From Chitinophagales bacterium (GTDB taxonomy: Bacteria > Bacteroidota > Bacteroidia > Chitinophagales > Chitinophagaceae): a stretch of DNA of 7,177 bases. The translations under genes and the position numbers were made by a program. Position 1 is the first letter of the stretch. The number at the start of each line of letters is the position of its first letter. A model generated the notes under the pieces. The model did not search any database. It had not been told where the DNA came from and saw only the letters and a program-made list of their open reading frames with translations. Shown here piece after piece: positions 1-6,422 of this stretch. The stretch covers positions 1 to 7,177 of the forward strand of contig JANXYS010000168.1 in the NCBI GenBank assembly GCA_025355935.1, given 5' to 3'.

Positions 1-365
1 CCATCAGCTAAGATTTTGTTAGGGACCGGCCTTTTTACAGCCGCGCACAGGTTTTTCCTGCGGGTGTAAAAATTTATCCCAAAACCGATCCGCCATGCGG
101 CGGCGCTCACCTGGGGACTTGGGCGCCTGGAGTGCAATGAAAAGAAGCGATAGTCAATTTGGGTTTATTAGGGTCTTAGAATATTTCTGCATACTATAAA
201 TTAGATACCATAAAAATCAGAGCTGCTGGCGGTCCCCGCAGGCAGCTTTGATTTTTCGATGCGCAGCTATTAAACGCCCACATTTTCTAACGCCTTAGCG
301 TCACACTCCCCACCGCCCAATACACCCCATTCACCGACCTTTTCCATCAAATAGCCTATCCGCCG
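1..365. other. Intergenic region with no convincing gene
   Basis: No reading frame here looks like a protein. One + frame is open from base 1 to a TAA at 67-69 (ending ...FFLRV) and could be the last 22 codons of a gene cut by the window edge, but 22 codons is no evidence on its own. An ATG at 137 gives only 20 codons. The stretch holds two inverted repeats: an imperfect one at 32-72 (TTTTTACA paired with TGTAAAAA, with an inner CAGG/CCTG stem) and a strong one at 212-256, listed separately. From about 280 to 350 the + strand is C-rich, without repeats that I can resolve. Confidence 0.5.
212..256. terminator. Strong hairpin, probable bidirectional intrinsic terminator
   Basis: The arms are 212-232 and 236-256, with a 3-base loop (TCC). 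Of 21 positions, 18 are Watson-Crick pairs, two are G-T wobbles and one is a mismatch. The 5' arm starts with five A and the 3' arm ends with five T, so a GC-rich stem is followed by a U-run whichever strand is transcribed. That is the form of a bidirectional Rho-independent terminator. It lies upstream of the promoter at 366-396, so it would end transcription of a gene to the left of the window and insulate the operon that starts at 413. Function is inferred from structure only. Confidence 0.65.
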
Positions 366-396
366 TTGCCGCGGACTCTATTTCCAACTAGATTTG
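366..396 (+). promoter_or_regulatory. Bacteroidota-type sigma-70 promoter of the LiaF/LytS operon
   Basis: TTG at 366-368, then 20 bases, then TAGATTTG at 389-396. This matches the known Bacteroidota promoter form (TTTG at -33, TAnnTTTG at -7, spacer of about 19-21). The start of transcription would fall a few bases downstream, giving a very short leader before the ATG at 413. No operator repeats are obvious around it. Confidence 0.55.
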
Positions 397-412
397 TTGA
401 AAATTATCGAAG

Positions 413-1231
413 ATGTTACAAGATGAGAATGAAGCACGTGAATTTAAAGGAAGGTCGAAGCGAGGTCGCATATTTACAGGTTTATTTATGCTTGGCGCCG
501 GGGTTATTTTACTTATGCAAAAGATTGCCAACCCATTTCCATGGTGGTTGTTTACCTGGCCGGCAGGACTCATCATCTTCGGGGTGTTCCTGGGAGTTCG
601 TAAAAAATTCCGCGGACCGGGCTGGCTGATTTTAATCCTGTTAGGATCTTTATTTTTATGGAACTCACTAATCCCTGGTATCAACCTCGAGAGGTTTACA
701 GTTCCGATATTTCTTATCGTTGCAGGCATCGCCTTCATGCTTCGCCCGCGCCGGAATGATATGGGCGAGAAATGGGGCCGCTGGCGCGAATGCAATACCG
801 ATGATCAAAAAAAAAATTCCAGCGGGTTTACCCCTTTAGGTAATACCCCCGGGGGGTCAGCGGGCACGGGCAACCCTGGCAGCGCCAGTGATAACGTTGA
901 CGAGCTGGATGTAGTGAGTATCCTCGGCGGCACCAAGAAAATCATTTTTTCTAAAAACTTTAGAGGGGGCGAAGCCACCAGTTTCTTCGGCGGCACCGAA
1001 TTAAACCTATCGCAGGCCGATATACAAGGGCGGGTAGTGCTTGATCTTACGCAGGTATTTGGCGGAACCAAGCTCATCGTTCCTTCACATTGGGATATTC
1101 AGCCCGAGCTCGTTTCCATCTTCGGGGGTATTGAAGACAAGCGCCAGCTCACCGGCACCGTTGACCCCACGAAGGTTCTGGTTTTAAAAGGCACCTCCGT
1201 TTTTGGCGGAATCGAAATCCGTAGTTATTAA
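413..1231 (+). CDS. LiaF-like four-helix membrane protein with C-terminal FGG-repeat domain
   Basis: A 272-residue protein of the LiaF / cell-wall-active antibiotic response type. A charged N-terminus (MLQDENEAREFKGRSKRGR) is followed by four likely membrane helices at about residues 18-36, 44-61, 70-87 and 95-110. A polar, Gly/Asn/Ser-rich linker spans about 112-162. The C-terminal domain carries a repeated motif ending in GG(T/I): SILGGTKK, SFFGGTEL, QVFGGTKL, SIFGGIED and SVFGGIEI, spaced as in a small beta-helix. In Firmicutes LiaF is a membrane inhibitor of the envelope-stress kinase LiaS. Here the protein is the first gene of an operon with a LytS-type kinase and LytTR regulator, so a role in sensing or damping envelope signals is a reasonable inference. 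The ATG at 413 sits just behind the promoter. The linker DNA holds a run of ten A (807-816) and C5G6, which could slip. Confidence 0.85.
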   Translation: MLQDENEAREFKGRSKRGRIFTGLFMLGAGVILLMQKIANPFPWWLFTWPAGLIIFGVFLGVRKKFRGPGWLILILLGSLFLWNSLIPGINLERFTVPIFLIVAGIAFMLRPRRNDMGEKWGRWRECNTDDQKKNSSGFTPLGNTPGGSAGTGNPGSASDNVDELDVVSILGGTKKIIFSKNFRGGEATSFFGGTELNLSQADIQGRVVLDLTQVFGGTKLIVPSHWDIQPELVSIFGGIEDKRQLTGTVDPTKVLVLKGTSVFGGIEIRSY

Positions 1232-1248
1232 AACTAAAAAATAATGTT

Positions 1249-1614
1249 ATGAACTGGTATCTGGCTAAATTGGTCTTTCAAATCGTTTGTGGTGCAGGTG
1301 AGCACACCGCTCAATTCGATGAACAGCTGAGGCTTGTGCATGCCGTCGATAAAGAGTCTGCGCTGGCAAAGGCTTACAACCTGGGTGAAGAAAGTGAAGA
1401 CGAGTTCTTTAATAAGGAGCGGCAGATGGTACAGTGGAAATTCATTGCAGTACCTGAGCTGATTCAACTCACGTCATTTACCCATGGAGCAGAAGTTTTC
1501 TCCCGGATCGACGAGCATCCCGATGCGCAGCGGCACATTAGCATGATCTATAACAGGGCCATGCACACGAAGGAAATATGTAAAGAAACCCTGGCCGAAG
1601 TCGGGACTTATTAA
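1249..1614 (+). CDS. DUF4288 domain-containing protein
   Basis: A 121-residue soluble protein without signal peptide or membrane segment. The start MNWYLAKLVFQIVCG, the following QFDEQLRLVHAVDKESALAKA and the aromatic VQWKFIAVPEL fit the DUF4288 family as I remember it. Members are about 100-120 residues long and have no known biochemical role. The FDEQ...A.D...A...A pattern suggests a small alpha/beta fold. The gene begins 17 bases after the LiaF-like gene and ends 22 bases before the kinase gene, so it is almost certainly co-transcribed with them. The leader is A-rich (ACTAAAAAATAATGTT) with no Shine-Dalgarno site, as is usual in Bacteroidota. Its place inside a signalling operon is the only clue to its job. 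Confidence 0.8.
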   Translation: MNWYLAKLVFQIVCGAGEHTAQFDEQLRLVHAVDKESALAKAYNLGEESEDEFFNKERQMVQWKFIAVPELIQLTSFTHGAEVFSRIDEHPDAQRHISMIYNRAMHTKEICKETLAEVGTY

Positions 1615-1636
1615 TAATACTTATACGCACGCACCC

Positions 1637-2695
1637 TTGGCCCAATCACCTTTAGCTACTCCCAAATTCCTGCGCACGTTTGCAGTATGGTGGCTTGTAT
1701 GGACTGGCCTGCAGGTTGCCTTTCTTTACTGGATTGGTATCCACTGGCGTATAGCCTTTGCTGATAGTCTGATTTTTAATTTCTTTACCGCCCTCGCCTG
1801 TATATTTCTGTGTTTTGTGATGCAGTTTTACTTACCACGCCGCGAGCGTTATGGATATATCTTATGTATCAGCATCCTGTTAAGCACGCTGGTTGTATTT
1901 AATGGAAAGATGATTTTGTCTTCGATGTATAGCGATGAAGCCGAATACTTATCGCTTTTAAAAAATTCGTTCCCTATCCGGTGGGGATTTACTTTCCTTC
2001 TTATCGTTTGCATGTGCATTGTCTGCGTGCTGTGGTATAGTTTCCGCGACCAGCAGGAAATGGAAAGCCGAAAATCGGCGGTGGAAGCGCTTAACAGGGA
2101 CGCGGAACTGTTTGCTTTACGCCGCCAGCTGCAGCCGCATTTTTTATTCAACAGTTTAAATTCGATCAGCGCGCTGGTAGGTACGCGGCCGGAGGAAGCG
2201 CGGAACATGATCCAGCAACTCTCGGATTTCCTGCGCGGCACTATCAACAAAGACGATAACCCGAAAGTTCCTCTCTCGGAAGAACTTCGGCAGCTTGAAC
2301 TCTACCTCGCCATTGAGCAGGTCCGATTCGGCCATCGTCTCCGCACTGAAATAAGTACAGATGCACATTGCCGGGAGTTAATACTCCCTGCCCTTATTTT
2401 ACAACCGTTGGTGGAGAACGCCATTAAGTTCGGGTTGTATGATGTAACCGAAGATGTGCTGATCACCGTAAAGTCGACCTGTCAGGATGGCCAACTGGTG
2501 ATAAAAGTTGAAAATCCGTTTGACGAAACTACGGTTCGAAGCCAGGCCGGTACCGGGTTCGGACTGGCATCCGTTAAACGGCGGCTATACCTTTTATATG
2601 CGCGGAACGACCTGGTAACAACCAATTCATCCAATAATATTTTTACCGCAACAGTGAAGATTCCGCAAACGCTTACCCAGCGCTTCGGTTCGTAA
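1637..2695 (+). CDS. LytS/YehU-family sensor histidine kinase
   Basis: A 352-residue membrane kinase. Four hydrophobic segments lie at about residues 14-35, 43-66, 73-92 and 113-134. A short coiled-coil-like stretch (about 138-160) leads into the His_kinase domain typical of the LytS family, with LRRQLQPHFLFNSLNSI and H168 as the likely phospho-acceptor. The ATPase part shows an N-box (LVENAIKFGL, N261) and a glycine-rich lid (AGTGFGLASVKRRL, 304-317). The expected role is autophosphorylation and transfer to the LytTR regulator that starts 14 bases downstream. The start is a TTG. The first in-frame ATG is at residue 62 and would remove the first two helices, so TTG is preferred; no strong ribosome site is seen. 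The small N-terminal membrane region has no recognisable extracellular ligand domain, so the signal is unknown and may come from the LiaF-like partner. Confidence 0.9.
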   Translation: MAQSPLATPKFLRTFAVWWLVWTGLQVAFLYWIGIHWRIAFADSLIFNFFTALACIFLCFVMQFYLPRRERYGYILCISILLSTLVVFNGKMILSSMYSDEAEYLSLLKNSFPIRWGFTFLLIVCMCIVCVLWYSFRDQQEMESRKSAVEALNRDAELFALRRQLQPHFLFNSLNSISALVGTRPEEARNMIQQLSDFLRGTINKDDNPKVPLSEELRQLELYLAIEQVRFGHRLRTEISTDAHCRELILPALILQPLVENAIKFGLYDVTEDVLITVKSTCQDGQLVIKVENPFDETTVRSQAGTGFGLASVKRRLYLLYARNDLVTTNSSNNIFTATVKIPQTLTQRFGS

Positions 2696-2709
2696 AAAAA
2701 TAAGTAATT

Positions 2710-3444
2710 ATGAAACTGCTGATCATCGACGACGAACCGCTCGCACGTTTAATCGTGAAGGAATACCTGCAAAGTTTTCCCGCCTTGCAGGTGGTGCAGG
2801 AATGCGGAGATGGCTTTGAGGGCTTAAAGGCTATCAAAGAACATCAGCCTGACCTCGTAATCCTTGATATACAAATGCCCAAAATTAACGGCTTCGAAAT
2901 GTTGGAGCTGGCCGAGCCCGCACCTGCGGTGATATTTACGACTGCCTTTGATAAATATGCTATCAAAGCTTTCGAAACCCATGCCGTCGATTACCTGATG
3001 AAGCCCTTTAGCAAAACCCGCTTTGAAGCCGCCATTAACAAATGGCTCGACACCAAAAAGAATTTTAGCGAAACTACTGCATCCGTTTTAGAAGATGCCT
3101 CTCTTTCGCCCCAGCAACGGCAACGCATAGTTGTAAAAAGTGGCACCAAGATAAAGATCATTCCAGTACAGGACGTGTTGTTCCTTGAAGCCGCTGATGA
3201 CTACGTGAAGATTAACACTACCGAAGGTTCCTTCCTTAAAAACAAAACCATGTCGCACTTTGAGCACCAGCTCGACGCCACACAGTTTGTCCGCTGCCAC
3301 CGTTCTTACATGCTCAATATCACGCAGGTAAGCAAAATAGATGTATATGAGAAGGATAGTCATATCGCGATCTTGCGCTCAGGCCATAAAGTGCCTGTTA
3401 GCAGGAGTGGGTATTTGAAGTTGCGGGAAGTATTGGATCTGTGA
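2710..3444 (+). CDS. LytTR-family response regulator
   Basis: A 244-residue DNA-binding response regulator. The receiver domain (about 1-115) has the acidic pair D7/D8, the phospho-acceptor D53 in LVILDIQMP, the conserved Thr in IFTTAFDKYAIKAF and the lysine K98 in LMKPF. The linker (about 116-136) leads into a LytTR DNA-binding domain (about 138-242), recognised by IPVQDVLFLEAADDYVKI, FVRCHRSYMLNI and the C-terminal VPVSRSGYLKLREVL. It should be phosphorylated by the kinase encoded 14 bases upstream and bind short direct repeats in target promoters. All key residues are present and the length is normal for the family. It is the last gene of the operon; no clear terminator follows. Confidence 0.92.
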   Translation: MKLLIIDDEPLARLIVKEYLQSFPALQVVQECGDGFEGLKAIKEHQPDLVILDIQMPKINGFEMLELAEPAPAVIFTTAFDKYAIKAFETHAVDYLMKPFSKTRFEAAINKWLDTKKNFSETTASVLEDASLSPQQRQRIVVKSGTKIKIIPVQDVLFLEAADDYVKINTTEGSFLKNKTMSHFEHQLDATQFVRCHRSYMLNITQVSKIDVYEKDSHIAILRSGHKVPVSRSGYLKLREVLDL

Positions 3445-3561
3445 TCATGGCATTCCTTCAAGTGAAGAGAAATGTCAACTCACTATTGGTGGCCAAAAAA
3501 TAGGAAAAGTTTAAGCGATAAAAATGCAAAAAGCACTTTCAAATAAAAAATCTTAAAAATT

Positions 3562-3870
3562 ATGAATAGGTATTTATTACATGGTAAATTGACTGCGAAA
3601 GAAGGGCACAGGGATGAACTTGCGGGTATTTTAATGGAGGCTTCTAAACTTGTAGCTACTGCAAAAGGCTGTAAGTTTTATTTAATTGGACTTGATAAAG
3701 ACGATATTCAGTCAGTTTACGTAACAGAAATATGGGATAGTAAAGAAGATCACGACAATTCTCTAAACGTAAACGGTGTAAAGGATTTGATTACGAGAGC
3801 AATACTTATCCTCGAAGGCAAACCGTCAAGAGGGCAAGAACTTGAAGTCCTTGGTGGCGCAGGTTTGTAA
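3562..3870 (+). CDS. ABM-fold putative quinol monooxygenase
   Basis: A 102-residue protein matching the antibiotic-biosynthesis-monooxygenase (ABM, YgiN-like) family of dimeric alpha+beta barrels. It opens with a beta strand (RYLLHGKLTAKEGHRDEL). A helix with LAGILMEASKLVATAKGCKFYLIG follows, and then the signature VYVTEIWDSKEDHDNSL, with the E-x-W and the histidine usual in this family. ABM proteins oxidise quinols or similar aromatics, or act as small ligand-binding proteins, so the exact substrate cannot be read from sequence. No signal peptide is present; it should be cytoplasmic. It stands alone, 117 bases after the regulator gene and in more AT-rich DNA, so it is probably transcribed separately. 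The ATG follows an A/T-rich leader. Confidence 0.8.
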   Translation: MNRYLLHGKLTAKEGHRDELAGILMEASKLVATAKGCKFYLIGLDKDDIQSVYVTEIWDSKEDHDNSLNVNGVKDLITRAILILEGKPSRGQELEVLGGAGL

Positions 3871-3884
3871 CCAATATACCTGCG
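3858..3884 (+). repeat. Short inverted repeat spanning a stop codon
   Basis: CGCAGGT (3858-3864) and ACCTGCG (3878-3884) are perfect inverted copies with a 13-base loop holding the stop codon of the monooxygenase gene. No T-run follows, so a terminator role is weak. Confidence 0.3.
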
Positions 3885-3946
3885 AGTAACAAGTACTAAA
3901 TCGGGTCGGCCCATTGTTATCTCCAGAACTTTATTGCCGTTAGATC

Positions 3947-3981
3947 TTGTTAGGATTTATATTGCCAATGGAGTACATTTG
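3947..3981 (+). promoter_or_regulatory. Possible Bacteroidota promoter for the small membrane protein
   Basis: TACATTTG at 3974-3981 matches the TAnnTTTG -7 element and lies 20 bases before the GTG at 4002. The nearest upstream TTG (3947-3949) is 24 bases away, longer than the usual spacing, so only the -7 half is good. Confidence 0.3.
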
Positions 3982-4001
3982 AAAATTATAAAATTAAAAT
4001 T

Positions 4002-4184
4002 GTGAAACAAAAATTTGGAAAAACATATATCCTAATTCCGATCGGGCTTTTTCTTCTTTCAGGAACAATGTCTCTTATGCATTTCACGACTATCCCAGAT
4101 ATTGTTAGTGGTCTTTTATTCGGAACTGCCATTAGCTTAACCTCCTTTCCGTTAATCTATAAAAGAATCAAGCCAACTGATTAA
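4002..4184 (+). CDS. Small two-helix membrane protein, unrecognised
   Basis: A 60-residue protein I do not recognise. A basic start (MKQKFGK) is followed by two hydrophobic segments at about residues 8-27 and 33-52, then a basic tail (IYKRIKPTD). That pattern suggests a hairpin membrane protein with both ends in the cytoplasm. The start is a GTG at 4002; the first internal ATG would remove most of helix 1. The -7 promoter element at 3974-3981 is at a fitting distance. The gene stands alone in AT-rich DNA between the monooxygenase gene and a decayed frame, with no operon partner. It could be a real small protein or a surviving fragment; the well-formed helices and charged ends favour a real product. 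Confidence 0.5.
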   Translation: MKQKFGKTYILIPIGLFLLSGTMSLMHFTTIPDIVSGLLFGTAISLTSFPLIYKRIKPTD

Positions 4185-4238
4185 TTGGGTTCAACTGCGG
4201 CAGCAATACTGTAAAATCTGGCGGAAAGACCAGGGGGA

Positions 4239-4623
4239 ATGAAATTTGTTGAATATTGCTGAATGGGTAAGTTTCACTCTTAAGAAACCATTGTCATAAT
4301 ACAAATTTGACAACGAGGTTGAAAAATTGAAAACGCTAATGCCATTTGCTAGCAAAATCGAACATCTCAATAATGCCCAGGACTCAACAGAAACAAATTC
4401 AGATTTTCAAATGGAGATTCAGAAATGGGAAATTGAATAATTAAATCTATTTGGATTTGTTGCAGAACCGTTAGATCTTAAAAACTATTTTGAGGACGAA
4501 GAAAAGTTAAGACAGAAATTATTTCAACTTGATGGTATCTTCAAAGTACAAGAGTTACCTATCAAATCCATCCCGACTAACACTCCATGCTCTCGTATGG
4601 GCCTCGCAGTAACATTACATTAG
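4239..4623 (+). pseudogene. Decayed reading frame of unknown family
   Basis: A + frame reads like protein but is interrupted. An ATG at 4239 starts MKFVEYC and stops at once. In the next frame, translation runs NLLNIAEWVSFTLKKPLS, then a TAA at 4297-4299. It continues YKFDNEVEKLKTLMPFASK to a TAA at 4438-4440, then LNLFGFVAEPLDLKNYFEDE and on to a TAG at 4621-4623. Two open runs of 46 and 60 codons with a charged, helix-like composition are longer than expected by chance in DNA this AT-rich. I read this as a small soluble protein gene that has taken one frameshift and two nonsense changes. I do not recognise the family, and no function can be given. The exact original start and end are uncertain. 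Confidence 0.45.
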
Positions 4624-4708
4624 CCTCCAATTTTATCGCCGACGGAAGGATTCAATTATTAAACATTGTGCGTTCCTGAGTTGCCGTTATAAAATGGCAT
4701 TAGTGAAT

Positions 4709-4834
4709 TCACAGATCCTTCTCGCTAATAATTTCAGCAACCTTTAGTAAACTCCAACGTGCGGCGTTAGTGTTGTTAGTATTAAACCGGATCGTATATT
4801 TATGTATAAGCTCATGAATTTTTGAAATTGCCAT
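4709..4834 (-). CDS. Possible small minus-strand frame, hypothetical
   Basis: On the minus strand an ATG at 4834-4832 opens 41 codons (MAISKIHELIHKYTIRFNTN then NTNAARWSLLKVAEIISEKD and L) with TGA at 4711-4709. The same frame is open back to a TAG near 4875, so it could also be the tail of a longer, lost protein. The composition (amphipathic helices, no low complexity) is protein-like, but the length is too short to be sure and I recognise no family. It lies in the otherwise empty stretch between the decayed frame and the broken esterase. Around it, 4624-4708 and 4835-4891 show nothing else that I can support. Confidence 0.25.
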   Translation of the reverse strand: MAISKIHELIHKYTIRFNTNNTNAARWSLLKVAEIISEKDL

Positions 4835-4891
4835 TCTGCAACTATCTTCAATAACCGTTTCGATTATATCTTTTAATAAATTATCTATCTA

Positions 4892-5212
4892 ATGAAAATT
4901 TTTACATTGATCCTTTTGTTGTTACTCAGCTCAGCATCATTTTGTCAACAATTTAAAATTAGCTATACAACGGTTGATTTTAAAGGTCCTTTCAGCGGAA
5001 GAGTGTTTCTCTACCTGAATAAAGAAGATAAGAATCCAAAAAACAATGATATAGGCTTGTTTTCTTTTCCCTGCTTCTCCATTAGCGTAAAGAATATACA
5101 GCCTGGAACCACAGTCGTCATCGATGATAATGCAAATAGTTTCCCGGTGAAGATTTATCAATATTTACTTTTATGGTTTTGTTGTAAATATTTCCTGGAC
5201 TATTTCCGATAG
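4892..5212 (+). pseudogene. N-terminal fragment of broken secreted esterase
   Basis: This is the front part of a gene that once ran to 6422. It starts with a clear signal peptide (MKIFTLILLLLLSSASFCQQ) and continues into a beta-rich N-terminal domain (FKISYTTVDFKGPFSGRVFL), in frame up to SFPVK (codon 87, ending at 5152). From there the translated sequence (IYQYLLLWFCCKYFLDYFR) is an artefact of an inverted DNA block and ends at 5212. Reading the reverse complement of the block instead gives LSDIERGDYYVQAVWDRNLG and joins the downstream hydrolase part in one frame. The intact gene would encode 492 residues. Secretion to the periplasm or surface is inferred from the signal peptide. The fragment alone is unlikely to be functional. 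Confidence 0.8.
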
Positions 5213-5336
5213 CTCTGCCTCCAAGATTTCTATCCCATACTGCCTGCACATAATAATCTCCCCTTTCGATATCTGATAACTTCACCGGGAAACTATTTGC
5301 AACAAAACCATAAAAGTAAATATTGATAAATCTTCA
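5131..5336. repeat. Inverted block with duplicated flanks (A / rcB-X-rcA / B)
   Basis: Two pairs of perfect inverted repeats are interleaved here. Pair A: 5131-5152 with 5280-5301 (22 bases). Pair B: 5148-5184 with 5300-5336 (37 bases). Between them lies a unique 95-base core (5185-5279). The block 5148-5301 is the exact reverse complement of a 154-base segment whose forward form would join bases up to 5130 to bases from 5337 without a gap. Relative to that form the window has 52 extra bases, which also shifts the frame. The core read in reverse is open for all its codons and in frame with both gene halves. The layout fits a replication template switch or an assembly/amplification chimera. 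Confidence 0.9.
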
Positions 5337-5411
5337 TCTAGGGTAATCGATGTAAAGTGTGGAGAAATCATTCCTAATCCTGCATTTAAAGAAACCAGAT
5401 TTGTAAAAGAA

Positions 5412-6422
5412 TTGAGCGTGCCTTCTGCTTTACTGTCAACATTTCAAAAACGCGCGATGACAATTGATGCGGCCATATTACTACCGGGGCAATACTATGA
5501 CAGTCCTGAAAAAAAATTTCCGGTTCTTTTTACTGTGTCGGGATATGGGGGTGATTATCACTATTATTCGGGCGACACCAGTAGCAGAAGAATAGGGATT
5601 GATACAATACCTTGTATAACTGTTTTTCTGGATGGGAATTGTTCGTTGGGTCATTCGGTTTATGCAGATAGCGACAATAATGGCCCATGGGGTGATGCGC
5701 TTACAAAAGAATTTATACCCTTACTGGAAAATAAATTTCGTTGCAATGGAGCCAGGTTATTGCGAGGGCACAGTAGCGGTGGCTGGACCGTACTTTGGTT
5801 GCAAACCCAATATCCTAAGGTGTTCAATGGATGCTGGAGCAGTTCTCCCGATCCGGTTGATTTCAAAGATTTTTCACACGTAAATCTTTATAATGGCGAA
5901 AATATTTTCTATGACAAAGACAGTATACTCCGGTCGGTAGCTACTGTTGCAGGAAGGATCCCCTGGGCAAGTTGTAAATTAGCTTATCAAATGGAAAATG
6001 TAATTTCCAGGGGAGAACAGATGCATTCTTTTGATGCTGTATTCGGCGGTAAAGGGCCTAATGGAAATCCGGAAGGTATTTGTGATCCATTAACAGGCAT
6101 GATGAGTAAGGCAACATTCGAACATTGGAAGAAATATGATATTTCACTAAATCTTCGCAGTAATTGGGAAATATTAAAAAATGACCTGGCTGGTAAAATA
6201 AGAATATCAGTTGGCGAACAGGATAATTTCCTCCTGAATAGTCCTGTGCATTTACTTGAAGCAGAGATGAAAAAGCTTTCTGCAGATATGCAATTTGAGT
6301 ATTTTCCAGGTGACCATTTCACAGTGAGTACTGTAGAATATAGGAAGAAAGGGTTTGATTTCCTGGCCGCAAAATATAAAGAATGGGAGATAAAAAATGG
6401 CACTAAAAAAAATTTGAGATAA
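5412..6422 (+). CDS. Esterase D-like alpha/beta hydrolase, C-terminal part of a broken gene
   Basis: This frame, open from 5280, holds the whole catalytic domain of a putative esterase (PF00756-like). It shows FPVLFTVSGYGGDYHYYSG, the nucleophile elbow GHSSGG with Ser at residue 121 counted from 5412, an acid in ISVGEQDN (D271 or the neighbouring E269) and histidine in YFPGDHF (H302). YPKVFNGCWSSSPDPVDF after the elbow is typical of this family. Likely substrates are esters of sugars, siderophores or other small molecules; none can be named. The start given (TTG 5412) is only the first plausible codon; GTG 5418 and ATG 5457 are alternatives, and none has a good leader. The natural start is the signal peptide at 4892, cut off by the inverted block at 5148-5301. 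If translated, the product would stay in the cytoplasm without its N-terminal domain, so I regard the locus as a pseudogene. Confidence 0.75.
   Translation: MSVPSALLSTFQKRAMTIDAAILLPGQYYDSPEKKFPVLFTVSGYGGDYHYYSGDTSSRRIGIDTIPCITVFLDGNCSLGHSVYADSDNNGPWGDALTKEFIPLLENKFRCNGARLLRGHSSGGWTVLWLQTQYPKVFNGCWSSSPDPVDFKDFSHVNLYNGENIFYDKDSILRSVATVAGRIPWASCKLAYQMENVISRGEQMHSFDAVFGGKGPNGNPEGICDPLTGMMSKATFEHWKKYDISLNLRSNWEILKNDLAGKIRISVGEQDNFLLNSPVHLLEAEMKKLSADMQFEYFPGDHFTVSTVEYRKKGFDFLAAKYKEWEIKNGTKKNLR

Noticed and set aside
137..199. 20-codon frame from ATG 137
   Set aside because: Too short, no leader, and no protein-like pattern; it ends just before the hairpin at 212-256.
388..795. Minus-strand frame of 135 codons opposite the LiaF-like gene
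   Set aside because: It lies opposite a recognisable four-helix protein and its translation shows no domain; it is a shadow frame.
3937..4479. Direct repeat CCGTTAGATCTT (3937-3948 and 4468-4479) as attachment sites
   Set aside because: A 12-base match between two places in a 7-kb window is expected about once by chance, and nothing between them is an integrase or cargo.
5131..5336. Site-specific invertible switch (phase variation) controlling the esterase
   Set aside because: Following the frame after inversion at either repeat pair gives a stop codon (TGA or TAG), so neither orientation makes a full protein. No invertase gene is in the window, and the duplicated flanks are better explained by a template switch.
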